Shown: in pieces, positions 9,285-18,975 of the stretch
How positions within the stretch are numbered: the stretch's first letter is position 1
How the letters are laid out: every line of letters starts with the position of its first letter
Translations under genes and position numbers: made by a program
NCBI GenBank assembly: GCA_963713505.1
Contig: CAVQMC010000020.1
Span: 124,001 to 188,000, forward strand
Length of the DNA: 64,000 nt
Direction of reading: 5' to 3'
From: CAVQMC01 sp963713505
Lineage (GTDB): Bacteria; Bacteroidota; Ignavibacteria; Ignavibacteriales; Ignavibacteriaceae
Notes under the pieces: generated by a model
Told to the model about the DNA's origin: nothing
The model's database searches: none
Seen by the model: only the letters and a program-made list of their open reading frames with translations

Positions 9285-10959
9285 ATGGATATCCTGATTA
9301 AATCTTCTAAAGGAAATCGCTTTTTTCCTTGTGATAGCTTACCTGTTTAGTAAAACTCCTATTTTCAGATTACTATTAACAAAAGAATTCACTTTAAAAG
9401 ATTATTTAAAATTATATATCTTTTTTACAATTATGTCCATTCTTGGAACTTATATGGGAATTCCTGTTAATGGTGCGATTGCTAATAATAGGGTAATTGG
9501 TGCATCCATTGCAGGTTTAATTGGAGGACCTGTTCTAGGTTTTTCAGTTGGACTTACGGCCGGAATTCACAGGTATTTTATCGGAGGTTTTACTGCAGTT
9601 TCATGTGGAATTTCTACAACTCTTGAAGGTCTACTTGCAGGAATGGTTCATCAATATTTTTTTAACAAGCATAGACATGAAAGAGTATTTGATCCGGATG
9701 TAGCTTTTCTTACAACATTGGTTGCTGAAATAATGCAAATGCTTATAATAATTTTAATTTCCCGGCCAATAATAGATGCTGTATATTTAGTAAAATTAAT
9801 TGCAATGCCTATGATAATTTCTAATTCACTCGGCACCGCGTTAATAATGAGCTTATTCAGAGATCAAAGATATAATTATGATAAAATTGGTTCTTCTTAT
9901 TCAAAGCGAGCTTTAAGAATTGCAAAAAGAATTTTAGTAGAATTAAGTAAAGGACTGGATAGAAATTCGGCGGAAAAAATAGCAAAAATTTTATTGGAAG
10001 AAACAAGTGTAGCCGCAGTTGCAATAACAGACAGAAAAAATATTCTATCTTTTGTAGGGATTGGAAATGATCACCATATTCCTGGAAATCCGATTGCATC
10101 AGATATTACTATTGATGCAATAAATAAAAACAAAATAGTATTCATTAATGGCAACGATGAAGTTTATAAATGTCCCATATCGGAAGGCTGCTTTCTTTCA
10201 TCTGTTCTGGTTGTTCCGATTAGAATAAAAGATGAAGTAATTGGTACGATTAAACTTTACGGCGAAAGGAATAAATCATTCTTTAAAATAAATGAAACTT
10301 TAGGAAAAGGAATTGCAGAATTAGTAGCTAATCAACTTTTATATGCAAGATATGAATATCAAAAAAATCTTTTAACAAAAACCGAATTAAATTTACTTCA
10401 AGCTCAAATTAATCCGCATTTTTTGTTTAATGCTTTAAATACAATTATTGCAATTAATAGACGAAATCCGGAAAAAGCAAATAATTTATTGATGCATTTA
10501 TCTAACTTTTTCAGGAAAATATTAAAACGTAATGAAGATATTTCTACTATTGCCGAAGAGTTGGAACATGTAAATTCATACTTAGAAATTGAAAAAGTGA
10601 GACTTCAGGATCAATTAAAAATAAAAACAGAAATTGATGATAAATTATTGAATTTTAGAATTCCTACTTTTACTTTACAGCCATTAGTGGAAAATGCGGT
10701 TAAACACGGAATTTCAAATCTCTTAAATAACGGAATTATAGAAATAAGGATATTTAGAAGTAATGGAAATATTCAGATAGATATTGAAGATAACGCAGGT
10801 GTTTATGATGCTTCAAAAAATGATAATGGAAAAGGAATTCAGTTGGTTGATAAAAGAATTAAAAATTTAGTTGGAAATGAATACGGAGTTAATATGTTCT
10901 GCGAATTGGATCAAAAAACTATTGCAACTATTTTATTACCTGCCGGAGGAATTAATTGA
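9285..10959 (+). CDS. LytS-type sensor histidine kinase (5TMR_LYT-GAF-HisKA_7TM-type)
   Basis: About 557 residues. The start is best placed at ATG 9285: one extra A in 'attaaatctt' (about 9298-9302) puts the true N-terminus out of frame, and removing it gives MDILINLLKEIAFFLVIAYLF, the usual beginning of LytS proteins. The uninterrupted frame otherwise opens only at a GTG (9331). Domains in order: multi-helix LytS membrane region (about 1-205), GAF domain (about 210-350), then His_kinase with AQINPHFLFNALNTI (His near residue 378) and an HATPase domain with LVENAVKHG. Relatives such as BtsS/YpdA sense extracellular pyruvate. The response regulator follows with overlapping stop and start, just upstream of acetate uptake genes. 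Confidence 0.88.
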
Positions 10960-11670
10960 AATTAAAAGCAATTATTATCGAAGATGAAATTAATGTTAGA
11001 GATGAAATGGAATTTTTGCTTTTGGAAACCGGTGAAGTTGAAATATTGCAAAAATGTGCAAATGCATTGGAAGGAGTAAAAGCAATAAATAATCTGCGCC
11101 CTGATGTAATATTTCTTGATATTGAGTTACCACTTAATAAATGGTTTTGAAATGCTTTCAATGATTGATGAATCCGTATTGCCTAGAATTGTTTTTGTAA
11201 CAGCTTTTGATGATTATGCCATAAAAGCTTTTGAAAATGATGCTTTAGATTATTTATTAAAACCGGTTGAAAAATCCCGGCTAAATAAAACAATTGAAAA
11301 ATTAAAACAAACAATTCAGAATCATTATATTCCAAATATCAAAATACCTGATTTAAAAAGAATTCCGAGTATAGGATCTAATAAAGTAAAACTGATAGAT
11401 ATTGACCAAATCGAATATGTTCATTCAAATGAAACCGGAGTATTTTTCTTTTGCGGCGAGAAAAAATGTTTTACCGAATTAACTCTTAAAATTTTAGAAA
11501 ATAAAACAAATCTTTTTAGATGTCACAAACAATACCTAATTAATTTAGATAAAATTGATGAAATTTTATTTGAAGAAAACTCTTCCGGCAAAATAAAAAC
11601 GATCAGTCAGCATTTTGTTCCAATCAGCAGGCATTATTTAAAAGAATTGAAAGATCATTTAGGAATTTAA
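10956..11670 (+). CDS. LytR/AlgR-type response regulator (receiver + LytTR), one frameshift
   Basis: About 237 residues when repaired. A TTG start at 10956, with GGAGGA just upstream, overlaps the kinase stop (TTGA). The receiver has IIIEDE and the phospho-acceptor Asp55 in DVIFLDIELP; the frame then ends at 11150. The next frame resumes at once as INGFEMLSMID, continues through VFVTAFDDYAIKAFE and LKPV, and carries a C-terminal LytTR DNA-binding domain (KVKLIDIDQIEYVHSNET to FVPISRHYLKEL). An extra A near 11132 (cttaata) explains the break. The partner is the LytS-type kinase upstream. Likely targets are the porin and satP-acs genes immediately downstream (inference). Confidence 0.85.
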
Positions 11671-11879
11671 TGCAACTAAATTTTTAATAGCACCTCTTAC
11701 CAGCAAATAATGCAACTTACCAATTATTTCTTTGCCAAATAACAATCTTCTACTTAATTTCACTCCGAATTAAGGGAAAAATGTTGTTCGGAAAATTATT
11801 TGGAAAATACAGGGAGAGGGCATTTCAAAAATCTAGTCACAGATTTACTCACCTATCTTTAACCATAAGGAGATCAGCG

Positions 11880-13071
11880 ATGAAAAAACTAGTCCTTTTT
11901 TCAATTTTTATATTAGCGGCAAGTACTCTTTTTGCTCAAAATGTAAAAACCGGCGGAGATGAAACTTTAACAATAAAAGGATTTATAAGTGCTACATTAT
12001 TTGGCCAAAATCAAACTTTTGGTTTTTCAAATGGACAGAATGTTGAATGGCCTGAGCCGCCAGAATTCACTAAAAATAGATGGTTTTATGGTGGTGATGT
12101 TAGAAATTCAAGAATAACAATGGTATTTCAACGGACCGGATATTTGTGAAGGTTGGAAAGTCGGCGGTGTATTGGAATTTGATGCTTTTGGCGGATTCAA
12201 TGGTTCCGGTGCTTTTAGTGCAGAACAACCCACTCCCAGACTTAGATTGGCTTATGCAGATGTTGTTCATAAAAATTTAACAATAAGAATCGGACAAGCT
12301 TGGACACCACTATTTGGCAATGTTCCGGTTTCACTTTCTCATATTGCTTTTCCATTAGGTTACGGCAGTGCAGGCGATGTTGGCTGGCGTTTTCCGGGTA
12401 TTTATTTTTATTATAATTTTGAATCCAACAGTTCCACTCATTTCGGTTTTGATGCCGCGGTTTTTGAAGGTTCCTGGAGTGGACCGGGATCTAATGTAAA
12501 CTTCTTAAATGCAGGTAATGCTGGGACACCTCAATTTGAATTACGTTTAAATTTAGATAGTAAAATATCGGAAAGTACAACATTCAAAGCTTATGCAGTT
12601 GGACATTTTGATAAGAAAAATTTGAATGGTGTAAATCAAGATACAACCATTGATTTAACTGGTACAGCTGCTGAAATAGGCGCAAGTTTAACAACCCACG
12701 GATTTTTAATCCATGGCAACTTCTTTACAGGTAAAAATATAGGGCATCAATTTGGTGCATTAACACAAATACAAAGTGTTAATAAAGATCTTTCAAGTAA
12801 TGGTTTCTGGATTCAAGCAGGTTATAACTTTACCAAAGAATGGGGAATTTTCGGATTCTACGGAATGGAAAGTGTTGATAAAACAGCTGCAAAAGATATC
12901 TTCGGTAATTCTGCAAGATTAAGTAATAATTTGTATGACTTCATGTTAAAATATGGTGTCGGTCCTTATTCGCTTGGATTGGAATTTCTTGGCAGCAAAT
13001 TAACATATGGTATGAATGAAGATACTGTCAGCGGTACTCAGGTTGCTTTAAGTGTGTTATATAAATTCTAG
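11880..13071 (+). CDS. Outer-membrane porin-like beta-barrel protein, one frameshift
   Basis: About 396 residues when repaired. The start at 11880 follows AAGGAG and gives a clean signal peptide (KKLVLFSIFILAASTLFAQ). The frame ends at 12149, but the next frame continues FNGPDICEGWKVGGVLEFDAFGGFNG and runs to 13071; an extra T in 'gtatttcaac' near 12127 explains this. The rest alternates short hydrophobic and polar beta-strand segments and ends with an aromatic residue (LYKF), typical of an outer-membrane barrel. Its position between the LytSR pair and satP-acs suggests passage of acetate or another small acid through the outer membrane (inference). Confidence 0.7.
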
Positions 13072-13168
13072 GTAAATAATTTAAAATCAACCGTATGGTA
13101 ATTAAGTACTTAAAAATTAATAAAATTGCCGTACACTACTTGAAAAATATAAAATAAGAGGAGGAATT

Positions 13169-13756
13169 ATGCCCGAAAGTACAAAAATTGTTGACACCAC
13201 TGCTAATCCTGCACCGCTTGGTTTATTAGGATTTGGTATGACAACAGTGCTTCTTAATCTTCATAATGCCGGTATTTTTAATTTAGGAAGCATGATTTTG
13301 GCTATGGGATTATTCTACGGCGGAATGGCTCAAATTTTTGCTGGATGGATGGAATGGAAAAAAGGAAATACTTTTGGTTTGACTGCATTTACATCCTATG
13401 GTTTGTTTTGGGAAACATTGGTATTTTTAATTTTAATGCCGAAGTGGGGCTGGTTTGATGGTGCATCAGAAGGTGCTATGGTTGCTTATTTATTTATGTG
13501 GGGACTCTTTACTTTTGTTATGTGGATTGCTACTTTAAAGCACAACAAAGCACTTCAGGTTGTTTTCTTTACTTTATTTATATTATTTTGGTTATTGGCA
13601 CTCGGTGATGCTACAGGAAGTGCTGTTGTAAAAACTGTAGCCGGATGGGAAGGAATTGTTTGCGGACTCTCAGCTGTTTATTTAGCTCTCGCACAGGTTC
13701 TCAATGAGACTTACGGCAAGGTGATTTTGACTGTAGGAGAAACTAAAATCGTTTAA
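13169..13756 (+). CDS. satP: SatP/YaaH (GPR1/FUN34) acetate uptake transporter
   Basis: A 195-residue protein with six predicted membrane helices. The family signature NPAPLGLLGFGMTT at the N-terminus and FYGGMAQIFAGWMEWKKGNTFG near residue 50 identify the acetate/succinate channel family (AceTr). A strong AGAGGAGG ribosome site lies about 7 bases before the ATG. It is followed after 27 bases by acetyl-CoA synthetase, so uptake and activation of acetate are probably co-transcribed. The 97-base leader upstream contains two CCGTA(T/C) elements 38 bases apart (13091 and 13129) that could be LytTR binding sites, a weak guess. Confidence 0.93.
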   Translation: MPESTKIVDTTANPAPLGLLGFGMTTVLLNLHNAGIFNLGSMILAMGLFYGGMAQIFAGWMEWKKGNTFGLTAFTSYGLFWETLVFLILMPKWGWFDGASEGAMVAYLFMWGLFTFVMWIATLKHNKALQVVFFTLFILFWLLALGDATGSAVVKTVAGWEGIVCGLSAVYLALAQVLNETYGKVILTVGETKIV

Positions 13757-13783
13757 ACATAATAAAAATCAGGAGCAAATCTT

Positions 13784-15814
13784 ATGAGTAAAAATAAATC
13801 AGAGGATGAAATTTCTGAATCGCAAATAGCCGTGCATTGGAAAGAAGAAGACTATTTTGAGCCAACTAAAGATTTTACTGCTCAGGCTAATGTAAAAGAC
13901 GAGAGTATCTTTAAACGTTTCAGTATAGACAATTTTCCGGATTGTTTTAAAGAATATGCTGATATGCTTGATTGGTACCAACCATATAAACAAGTATTAG
14001 ATTCCAGTAATCCGCCTTTCTTTAAATGGTTTACCGGTGGTAAATTAAATGCTTCATACAATTGTATAGATAGACATCTGGATAAATATAAAAATAAAAC
14101 TGCAATACATTTTGTGCCTGAACCTGAAGATGAACCAATTCAGCATATAACCTTTCAAGAATTATATACTAGAGTAAATGAATTTGCTGCTTTACTACAG
14201 GACTTTTGCGGTGTAAAAGCCGGAGATACAGTTACTTTACATATGCCGATGATTCCTGAAATTGCAATCGCAATGCTGGCTTGTGCTAGGATAGGAGCAA
14301 TTCACTCTCAGGTTTTTTCAGGTTTCTCAGGAAAAGCTTGCGGCGAAAGAGTTGCAGATGCAAAAAGTAAAGTATTAATTACTGCGGATTCGTACTACAG
14401 AGGCGGAAATTTAATAGATCATAAAGAGAAAGCCGATATTGCATATGAAGAGGCTTCGAAGGAAGGTCAGAAAATTGAAAAAGTTTTGATCTTTGAAAGA
14501 TACCCTGGCAAATATTCTGCAAAAACACCTTTGGTAGAAGGCCGTGATTATTTAGTAAATGATGTAATAAAAGATTATTATCATAAATCAGTTGAACCGG
14601 CACAATTACCTTCGGATGGAACACTATTTATAATGTACACTTCAGGATCCACAGGTAAACCTAAAGGAGCTCAACATTCTATTGGCGGATATTTATCATA
14701 TGTCACCGGTACTTCAAAATATATTCAGGATATTCATCCCGAGGACGTTTACTGGTGTATGGCAGATATCGGATGGATAACCGGACATTCTTATATAATT
14801 TATGGTCCGCTTGCTCTTGCTGCATCATCCGTAATATTTGAAGGAGTGCCGACTTATCCTGATGCAGGCAGACCTTGGCGTGTTGCTGAAGAATTAAATG
14901 TAAATATCTTCCACACTTCTCCAACTGCTATTCGTGCACTTAGAAGAGTTGGTCCTGATGAACCTGCAAAATATAATTATCATTTCAAACATATGACTAC
15001 CGTTGGTGAACCAATTGAACCGGAAGTTTGGAGATGGTATTATAACACTGTTGGCAAAAAAGAGGCAGCTATAGTAGATACCTGGTGGCAGACAGAAACG
15101 GGTGGATTTTTATGTTCTACTGTCCCTGGAATCCATAAAATGAAACCTGGAAGTGCTGGACCCGGTGTTCCCGGAATTTATCCTATTATTTATGATGAAG
15201 AAGGAAAACCTTTACCTGCAGGAAGCGGAAAAGCCGGAAACATTTGTATTCAAAATCCATGGCCCGGAAGAATGCTTACTATTTGGGGAGACAATGATAG
15301 ATTTGTAAAACAATATTATCAGCGCTATAATTCAGATCCTAAGAGTAAAGATTGGCACGATTGGCCGTATTTTGCAGGTGATGGCGCCGTAGAAGCTAAA
15401 GATGGATATTTTAGAATACTTGGTAGAATTGATGACGTAATAAATGTTGCAGGGCATCGTCTTGGAACAAAAGAATTGGAATCAGCTGCACTAATGTGTC
15501 AGGAAGTAGGAGAAGCAGCAGTTGTTCCTGTAGCGGATCCTGTTAAAGGTAAAATTCCGCATATTTTTATTTCGTTAAAACCAGGTATTGATCCGTCTGA
15601 AAATATCAAAAAGAAAGTATCTGATACATTGGCTCAAGAAATTGGACCAATTGCAAAACCAGGTAAAGTTTGGATTGTTTCGGATATGCCTAAAACCAGA
15701 TCTGGTAAAATTATGCGAAGAATTCTTTCCGCTGTGGCTAACAAGCAAGATGTTGGGGACATAACTACTCTTGCAAATCCTCAGGTAGTAGAAGAAATAA
15801 AAAAATTAGCATAA
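13784..15814 (+). CDS. acs: Acetyl-CoA synthetase (AMP-forming)
   Basis: 676 residues, close to the usual 650-670. It converts acetate, ATP and CoA to acetyl-CoA, AMP and pyrophosphate in the cytoplasm. Visible motifs: the P-loop-like YTSGSTGKPKGAQHS near residue 286, VDTWWQTETGG near 430, the hinge region YFRILGRIDDVINVAGHRLG, and the C-terminal PKTRSGKIMRR with Lys642, the lysine that Pat acetylates and CobB/AcuC-type enzymes deacetylate in studied Acs proteins. It follows satP closely and ends in a strong terminator. The downstream Pat-like and AcuC genes fit control of this very lysine (inference). Confidence 0.96.
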   Translation: MSKNKSEDEISESQIAVHWKEEDYFEPTKDFTAQANVKDESIFKRFSIDNFPDCFKEYADMLDWYQPYKQVLDSSNPPFFKWFTGGKLNASYNCIDRHLDKYKNKTAIHFVPEPEDEPIQHITFQELYTRVNEFAALLQDFCGVKAGDTVTLHMPMIPEIAIAMLACARIGAIHSQVFSGFSGKACGERVADAKSKVLITADSYYRGGNLIDHKEKADIAYEEASKEGQKIEKVLIFERYPGKYSAKTPLVEGRDYLVNDVIKDYYHKSVEPAQLPSDGTLFIMYTSGSTGKPKGAQHSIGGYLSYVTGTSKYIQDIHPEDVYWCMADIGWITGHSYIIYGPLALAASSVIFEGVPTYPDAGRPWRVAEELNVNIFHTSPTAIRALRRVGPDEPAKYNYHFKHMTTVGEPIEPEVWRWYYNTVGKKEAAIVDTWWQTETGGFLCSTVPGIHKMKPGSAGPGVPGIYPIIYDEEGKPLPAGSGKAGNICIQNPWPGRMLTIWGDNDRFVKQYYQRYNSDPKSKDWHDWPYFAGDGAVEAKDGYFRILGRIDDVINVAGHRLGTKELESAALMCQEVGEAAVVPVADPVKGKIPHIFISLKPGIDPSENIKKKVSDTLAQEIGPIAKPGKVWIVSDMPKTRSGKIMRRILSAVANKQDVGDITTLANPQVVEEIKKLA

Positions 15815-15830
15815 TTCAAAAATTACATTA

Positions 15831-15868
15831 GAGGTTTCAAATTAATTTGAAACCTCCTTATTTTTTTT
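15831..15868 (+). terminator. Strong terminator after acs
   Basis: A perfect 11 bp stem, GAGGTTTCAAA (15831-15841) with TTTGAAACCTC (15846-15856), a TTAA loop, then CTTATTTTTTTTAT. It separates satP-acs from the Pat-like/acuB/acuC group, so the latter needs its own promoter or read-through. Confidence 0.9.
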
Positions 15869-15908
15869 ATATAATTCCTATTAAAATATTAAGGGGATTA
15901 TAAAAACT

Positions 15909-18328
15909 ATGTTTCGTATTATTGCTGAAGGTCTAGATTATAAAGAACATGTTATTTTAAAGAATGGACAGGGACTATCAATTCGTCCAGCCTTTCCTTG
16001 GTGATTTTTCCATTGTAAAGTCATTTTTAAAAAGAATTTCTCCCGAAAGCCTAAGAATGAGATTCATGGCCTCAATTTCGGAAGTTTCCGAGAAAGTAAT
16101 TAACGATTTATGCAGCGGTAATTTTTCCGAAAGTGGCTGTCTTTTAGCAATATCAGGTAAAGAAGGCAAAATTAAAGTAGTTGGTTTAGGTAATTATATT
16201 GCTACTGGGAATGGGCATTCAGCCGAAGTTGCATTTTTAATTGGCGATGATTTTCAAGGTAAAGGAATTGGTACACTTCTATTAGAAAGACTTGCCGGAA
16301 TTGCTGCTGCAAATGGATTTATTGAACTTGAAGCAGAGGTATTTCCCGATAATCAGCAGATGATTAGTCTTTTTAAAAGTTCAGGTTTAGAAAAACATAG
16401 AGTTTGGCATTCTGATACGGTTCACGTTGAATTACCGGCTGACGGAGCTGCCGCATTATGGGAAAGAACAGATTTAAGAGAAAGAATTGCTATCGGTAAT
16501 TCATTAATTCCATTGTTAAGACCAAAAGCCGTTGCAGTTATTGGAGCTTCTAGGAATCCATACGGCAGTTGGCAATATTGTTTTTAAAAATATACTATTT
16601 TCAAATTTTAAAGGTAAGATTTTCCCGGTTAATATTAATGCTGATTCAGTAAATGGGATAAAAGCATATTCTACTGTAAATGAATTACCGGAAGTGATTG
16701 ATTTAGCAATAATTGCAGTGCCTGCTTTAAAAGTTTACGAAGCTGTTGAAGAAGCAATAAAAGCAGGTGCAAAAGGTATTGTTGTTGTCTCGGCAGGTTT
16801 TGCAGAAACAGGAGAAGAAGGGAAAGAAAGACAGAGAAAATTAGTTGATTTAGTTAGAGCACACGGGGTAAGGTTATTGGGACCAAGTTGTTTAGGAGTT
16901 ATGAATACTGATCCGGAAGTTCGTCTTAATGCAAGTTTAGCTCCCAAAATAATGTCTCCCGGAAAGGCAGGATTTTTCTCTCATTCCGCAGCATTAGGAA
17001 TTGTAATATTAGAATATGCAATGGAAAAGGGAGTTGAATTTACCACATTTGTTTCTGCCGGTAATAGAGCAGACGTTTCAGGAAATGACTTACTTCAATA
17101 TTGGGAAGAAGATCCAAATACTAAATTGGCAATTTTGTATTTAGAAACTTTTGGCAATCCAAGAAAATTTGTAAGAATTGCCAGAAGAATGACATATAAA
17201 AAGCCAATACTTTGTGTTAAAAGTGCTAAAAGTGCTGCTGGCAAAAGAGCCGTCGAATTAAAAAGCGGATCATTTACCGGAGGTGAATTAGAAATTGAAG
17301 CACTCTTTAGACAGACCGGAATTATTTTAGCTCCTACTTTGGAAGATTTATTTGATGTTGCAGTTGTTTTAGCAAATCAACCGCTTCCCAGAGGAAATAA
17401 TGTTAATATAATTGCTAATTCATCAGGTATGGCAACCATTTTTGCTGATGCCTGTGAAATGAATAACCTAAGCATAGATGAAAACGGAGTTTACGATTTA
17501 GGAGCGTTTACAAATGCAGAAAATTATCACGAAGCAGTTAAATCAGCATTGCTGAAAGAAAATGTAGATGCTCTTTTAGTGGGTTTTGCCTGTGTCGGAG
17601 ATTGTGACGTTAAGTTAGTTGCTTCAGAAATAAAAAAGGGTATTAAAGAAGCAGAAGAAATAACTAAAATTGAAAAACCTGTACTGCTAAGTTTAATGGG
17701 AGCATCAGGAACAATATCATTAGTTGATGAGGGAATTGTAGATCATAATAAACGAAGTTTTCCGGCATTTCGTTTTCCGGAATCTGCTGTTAATGCTCTT
17801 GGCAGAATTGTAAGATACGTAGAATTTAAAAAACAGCCTTTGGGAAAGCTTGTCTGGTATAACGATGTAAGTGCCGATAAAGCCAGAACGGTTATTCAAA
17901 ACGTGCTTTCAAAAGTAAGTGAATATCATAAAATAATTACAATCAATAACGATGATGCCAATTCTATTTTAAATTTATTTGGAATAAAAATTACAGATAT
18001 TGAATCTCAGCTGACAAAAAATCTTACAATAAAAGTTAGACCGGATACCCTTTTTGGTCCTGTTATAGAAATTAATGTTCCAAATAACGGAACTATTGTA
18101 AGAATTACTCCTTTAACCGATAGAGACTTGGAGAAAGTATTAAAGAATGTTCCAAATGAAATAAATAATGGAATTGCGGAAATATTGGGAAGAATTTCTC
18201 AGCTGATTGAAGAGATACCATGGCTGTGGGAACTTGAAATTAAAATTGTTACTATTGGATTACCAATTCTTGTTTCTTGTAATAAAATGACAATTAAGTC
18301 AGGCGGAGCTGAAAGACCTTCTTATTAA
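15909..18328 (+). CDS. GNAT / acyl-CoA-synthetase-like fusion, probable protein lysine acetyltransferase (Pat-like), two frameshifts
   Basis: About 805 residues after repair. ATG 15909 opens a frame ending VILKNGQGLSIRPAFP; an extra T near 15997 ('ccttggt') shifts it, and the frame continues DFSIVKSFLKRISPESLRMRF. A second shift near 16567 (GSWQ versus SVGNIVFKN) joins the rest. Domains: GNAT (about 20-180, acetyl-CoA loop DDFQGKGIG), CoA-binding (about 205-300, AVIGASRNPYGS), ligase-CoA-like (about 310-650), and a shortened ATP-grasp-like tail (FGPVIEI). In true ADP-forming synthetases a catalytic His occurs in SHTGAL; here the aligned stretch reads LKSGSF, with no His. A lost His fits Pat proteins, which acetylate Acs. 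AcuB and AcuC follow. Confidence 0.8.
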
Positions 18329-18345
18329 ATCTTAAGGATAAAACT

Positions 18346-18975
18346 ATGATTATTCGTGAAGTAATGAATACTAATTTAAATACTATTGCACCGGATTTTA
18401 AATTAAACGATGCATATAAGCTGATGCTTGAAAAAGGTATTAGGCATCTTCCGGTTGTTGAAAATGATAAATTAGTTGGAATTGTAACTGATAGAGATTT
18501 AAGATTAGCTACAAGTAAATTAGCTGAACATCCTTTCGATCCCGAATCTCAAGTTAAAGATATTATGAGTAAACCCGTTAGAACTGCACATCCTTCCGAC
18601 CCGATTGAAACTATTACACAAGTTATGAGAGAATTAAAAATTGGATGTATGCCTATTGTTGAAGATGGAAAGCTTGTGGGTATTGTTACAATTTCTGATC
18701 TTTTAGATGCACTGCTCATGTTAACCGGAATTCATCAGCCCTCCGGTCGGTTAGATGTTCGTCTTTCAAATAAATCAGGTGAGTTAGCTAAACTGGCTTC
18801 CATAATTGCAGAAAAAAAAGTCAATGTCCATTCAATTTTAACCTACCCGGATAAGGAAGGTAAAGTAAGATTAGTTTTAAGAGTTAGTACAATGGAGATA
18901 AAGTCTTTAGCTCAAACAATTTGTAATGCAGGTTTCGAAGTAATCTGGCCGATCAACATAGCATGTGTGAAATAG
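18346..18975 (+). CDS. acuB: AcuB-like CBS-CBS-ACT regulatory protein
   Basis: 209 residues. Two CBS domains (about 1-60 and 75-130; GIRHLPVVENDKLVGIVTDRDL and GCMPIVEDGKLVGIVTISDLL) are followed by an ACT-like domain (about 140-205; RLDVRLSNKSGELAKLASIIAEKKVNV). This order matches AcuB of the Bacillus acetoin/acetate-utilisation operon acuABC. CBS pairs bind adenine nucleotides, so it may report energy charge to the acetylation system. It starts 18 bases after the Pat-like gene and its last 13 bases overlap acuC, which indicates tight coupling. Confidence 0.88.
   Translation: MIIREVMNTNLNTIAPDFKLNDAYKLMLEKGIRHLPVVENDKLVGIVTDRDLRLATSKLAEHPFDPESQVKDIMSKPVRTAHPSDPIETITQVMRELKIGCMPIVEDGKLVGIVTISDLLDALLMLTGIHQPSGRLDVRLSNKSGELAKLASIIAEKKVNVHSILTYPDKEGKVRLVLRVSTMEIKSLAQTICNAGFEVIWPINIACVK

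Noticed and set aside
9331..9333. GTG as the start of the LytS kinase
   Set aside because: The frame upstream continues LLKEIAFFL in the family style, and ATG 9285 fits after removal of one extra A, so the GTG is internal.
11781..11879. N-terminal extension of the porin-like protein
   Set aside because: It would bury a perfect signal peptide that starts at 11880 behind AAGGAG.
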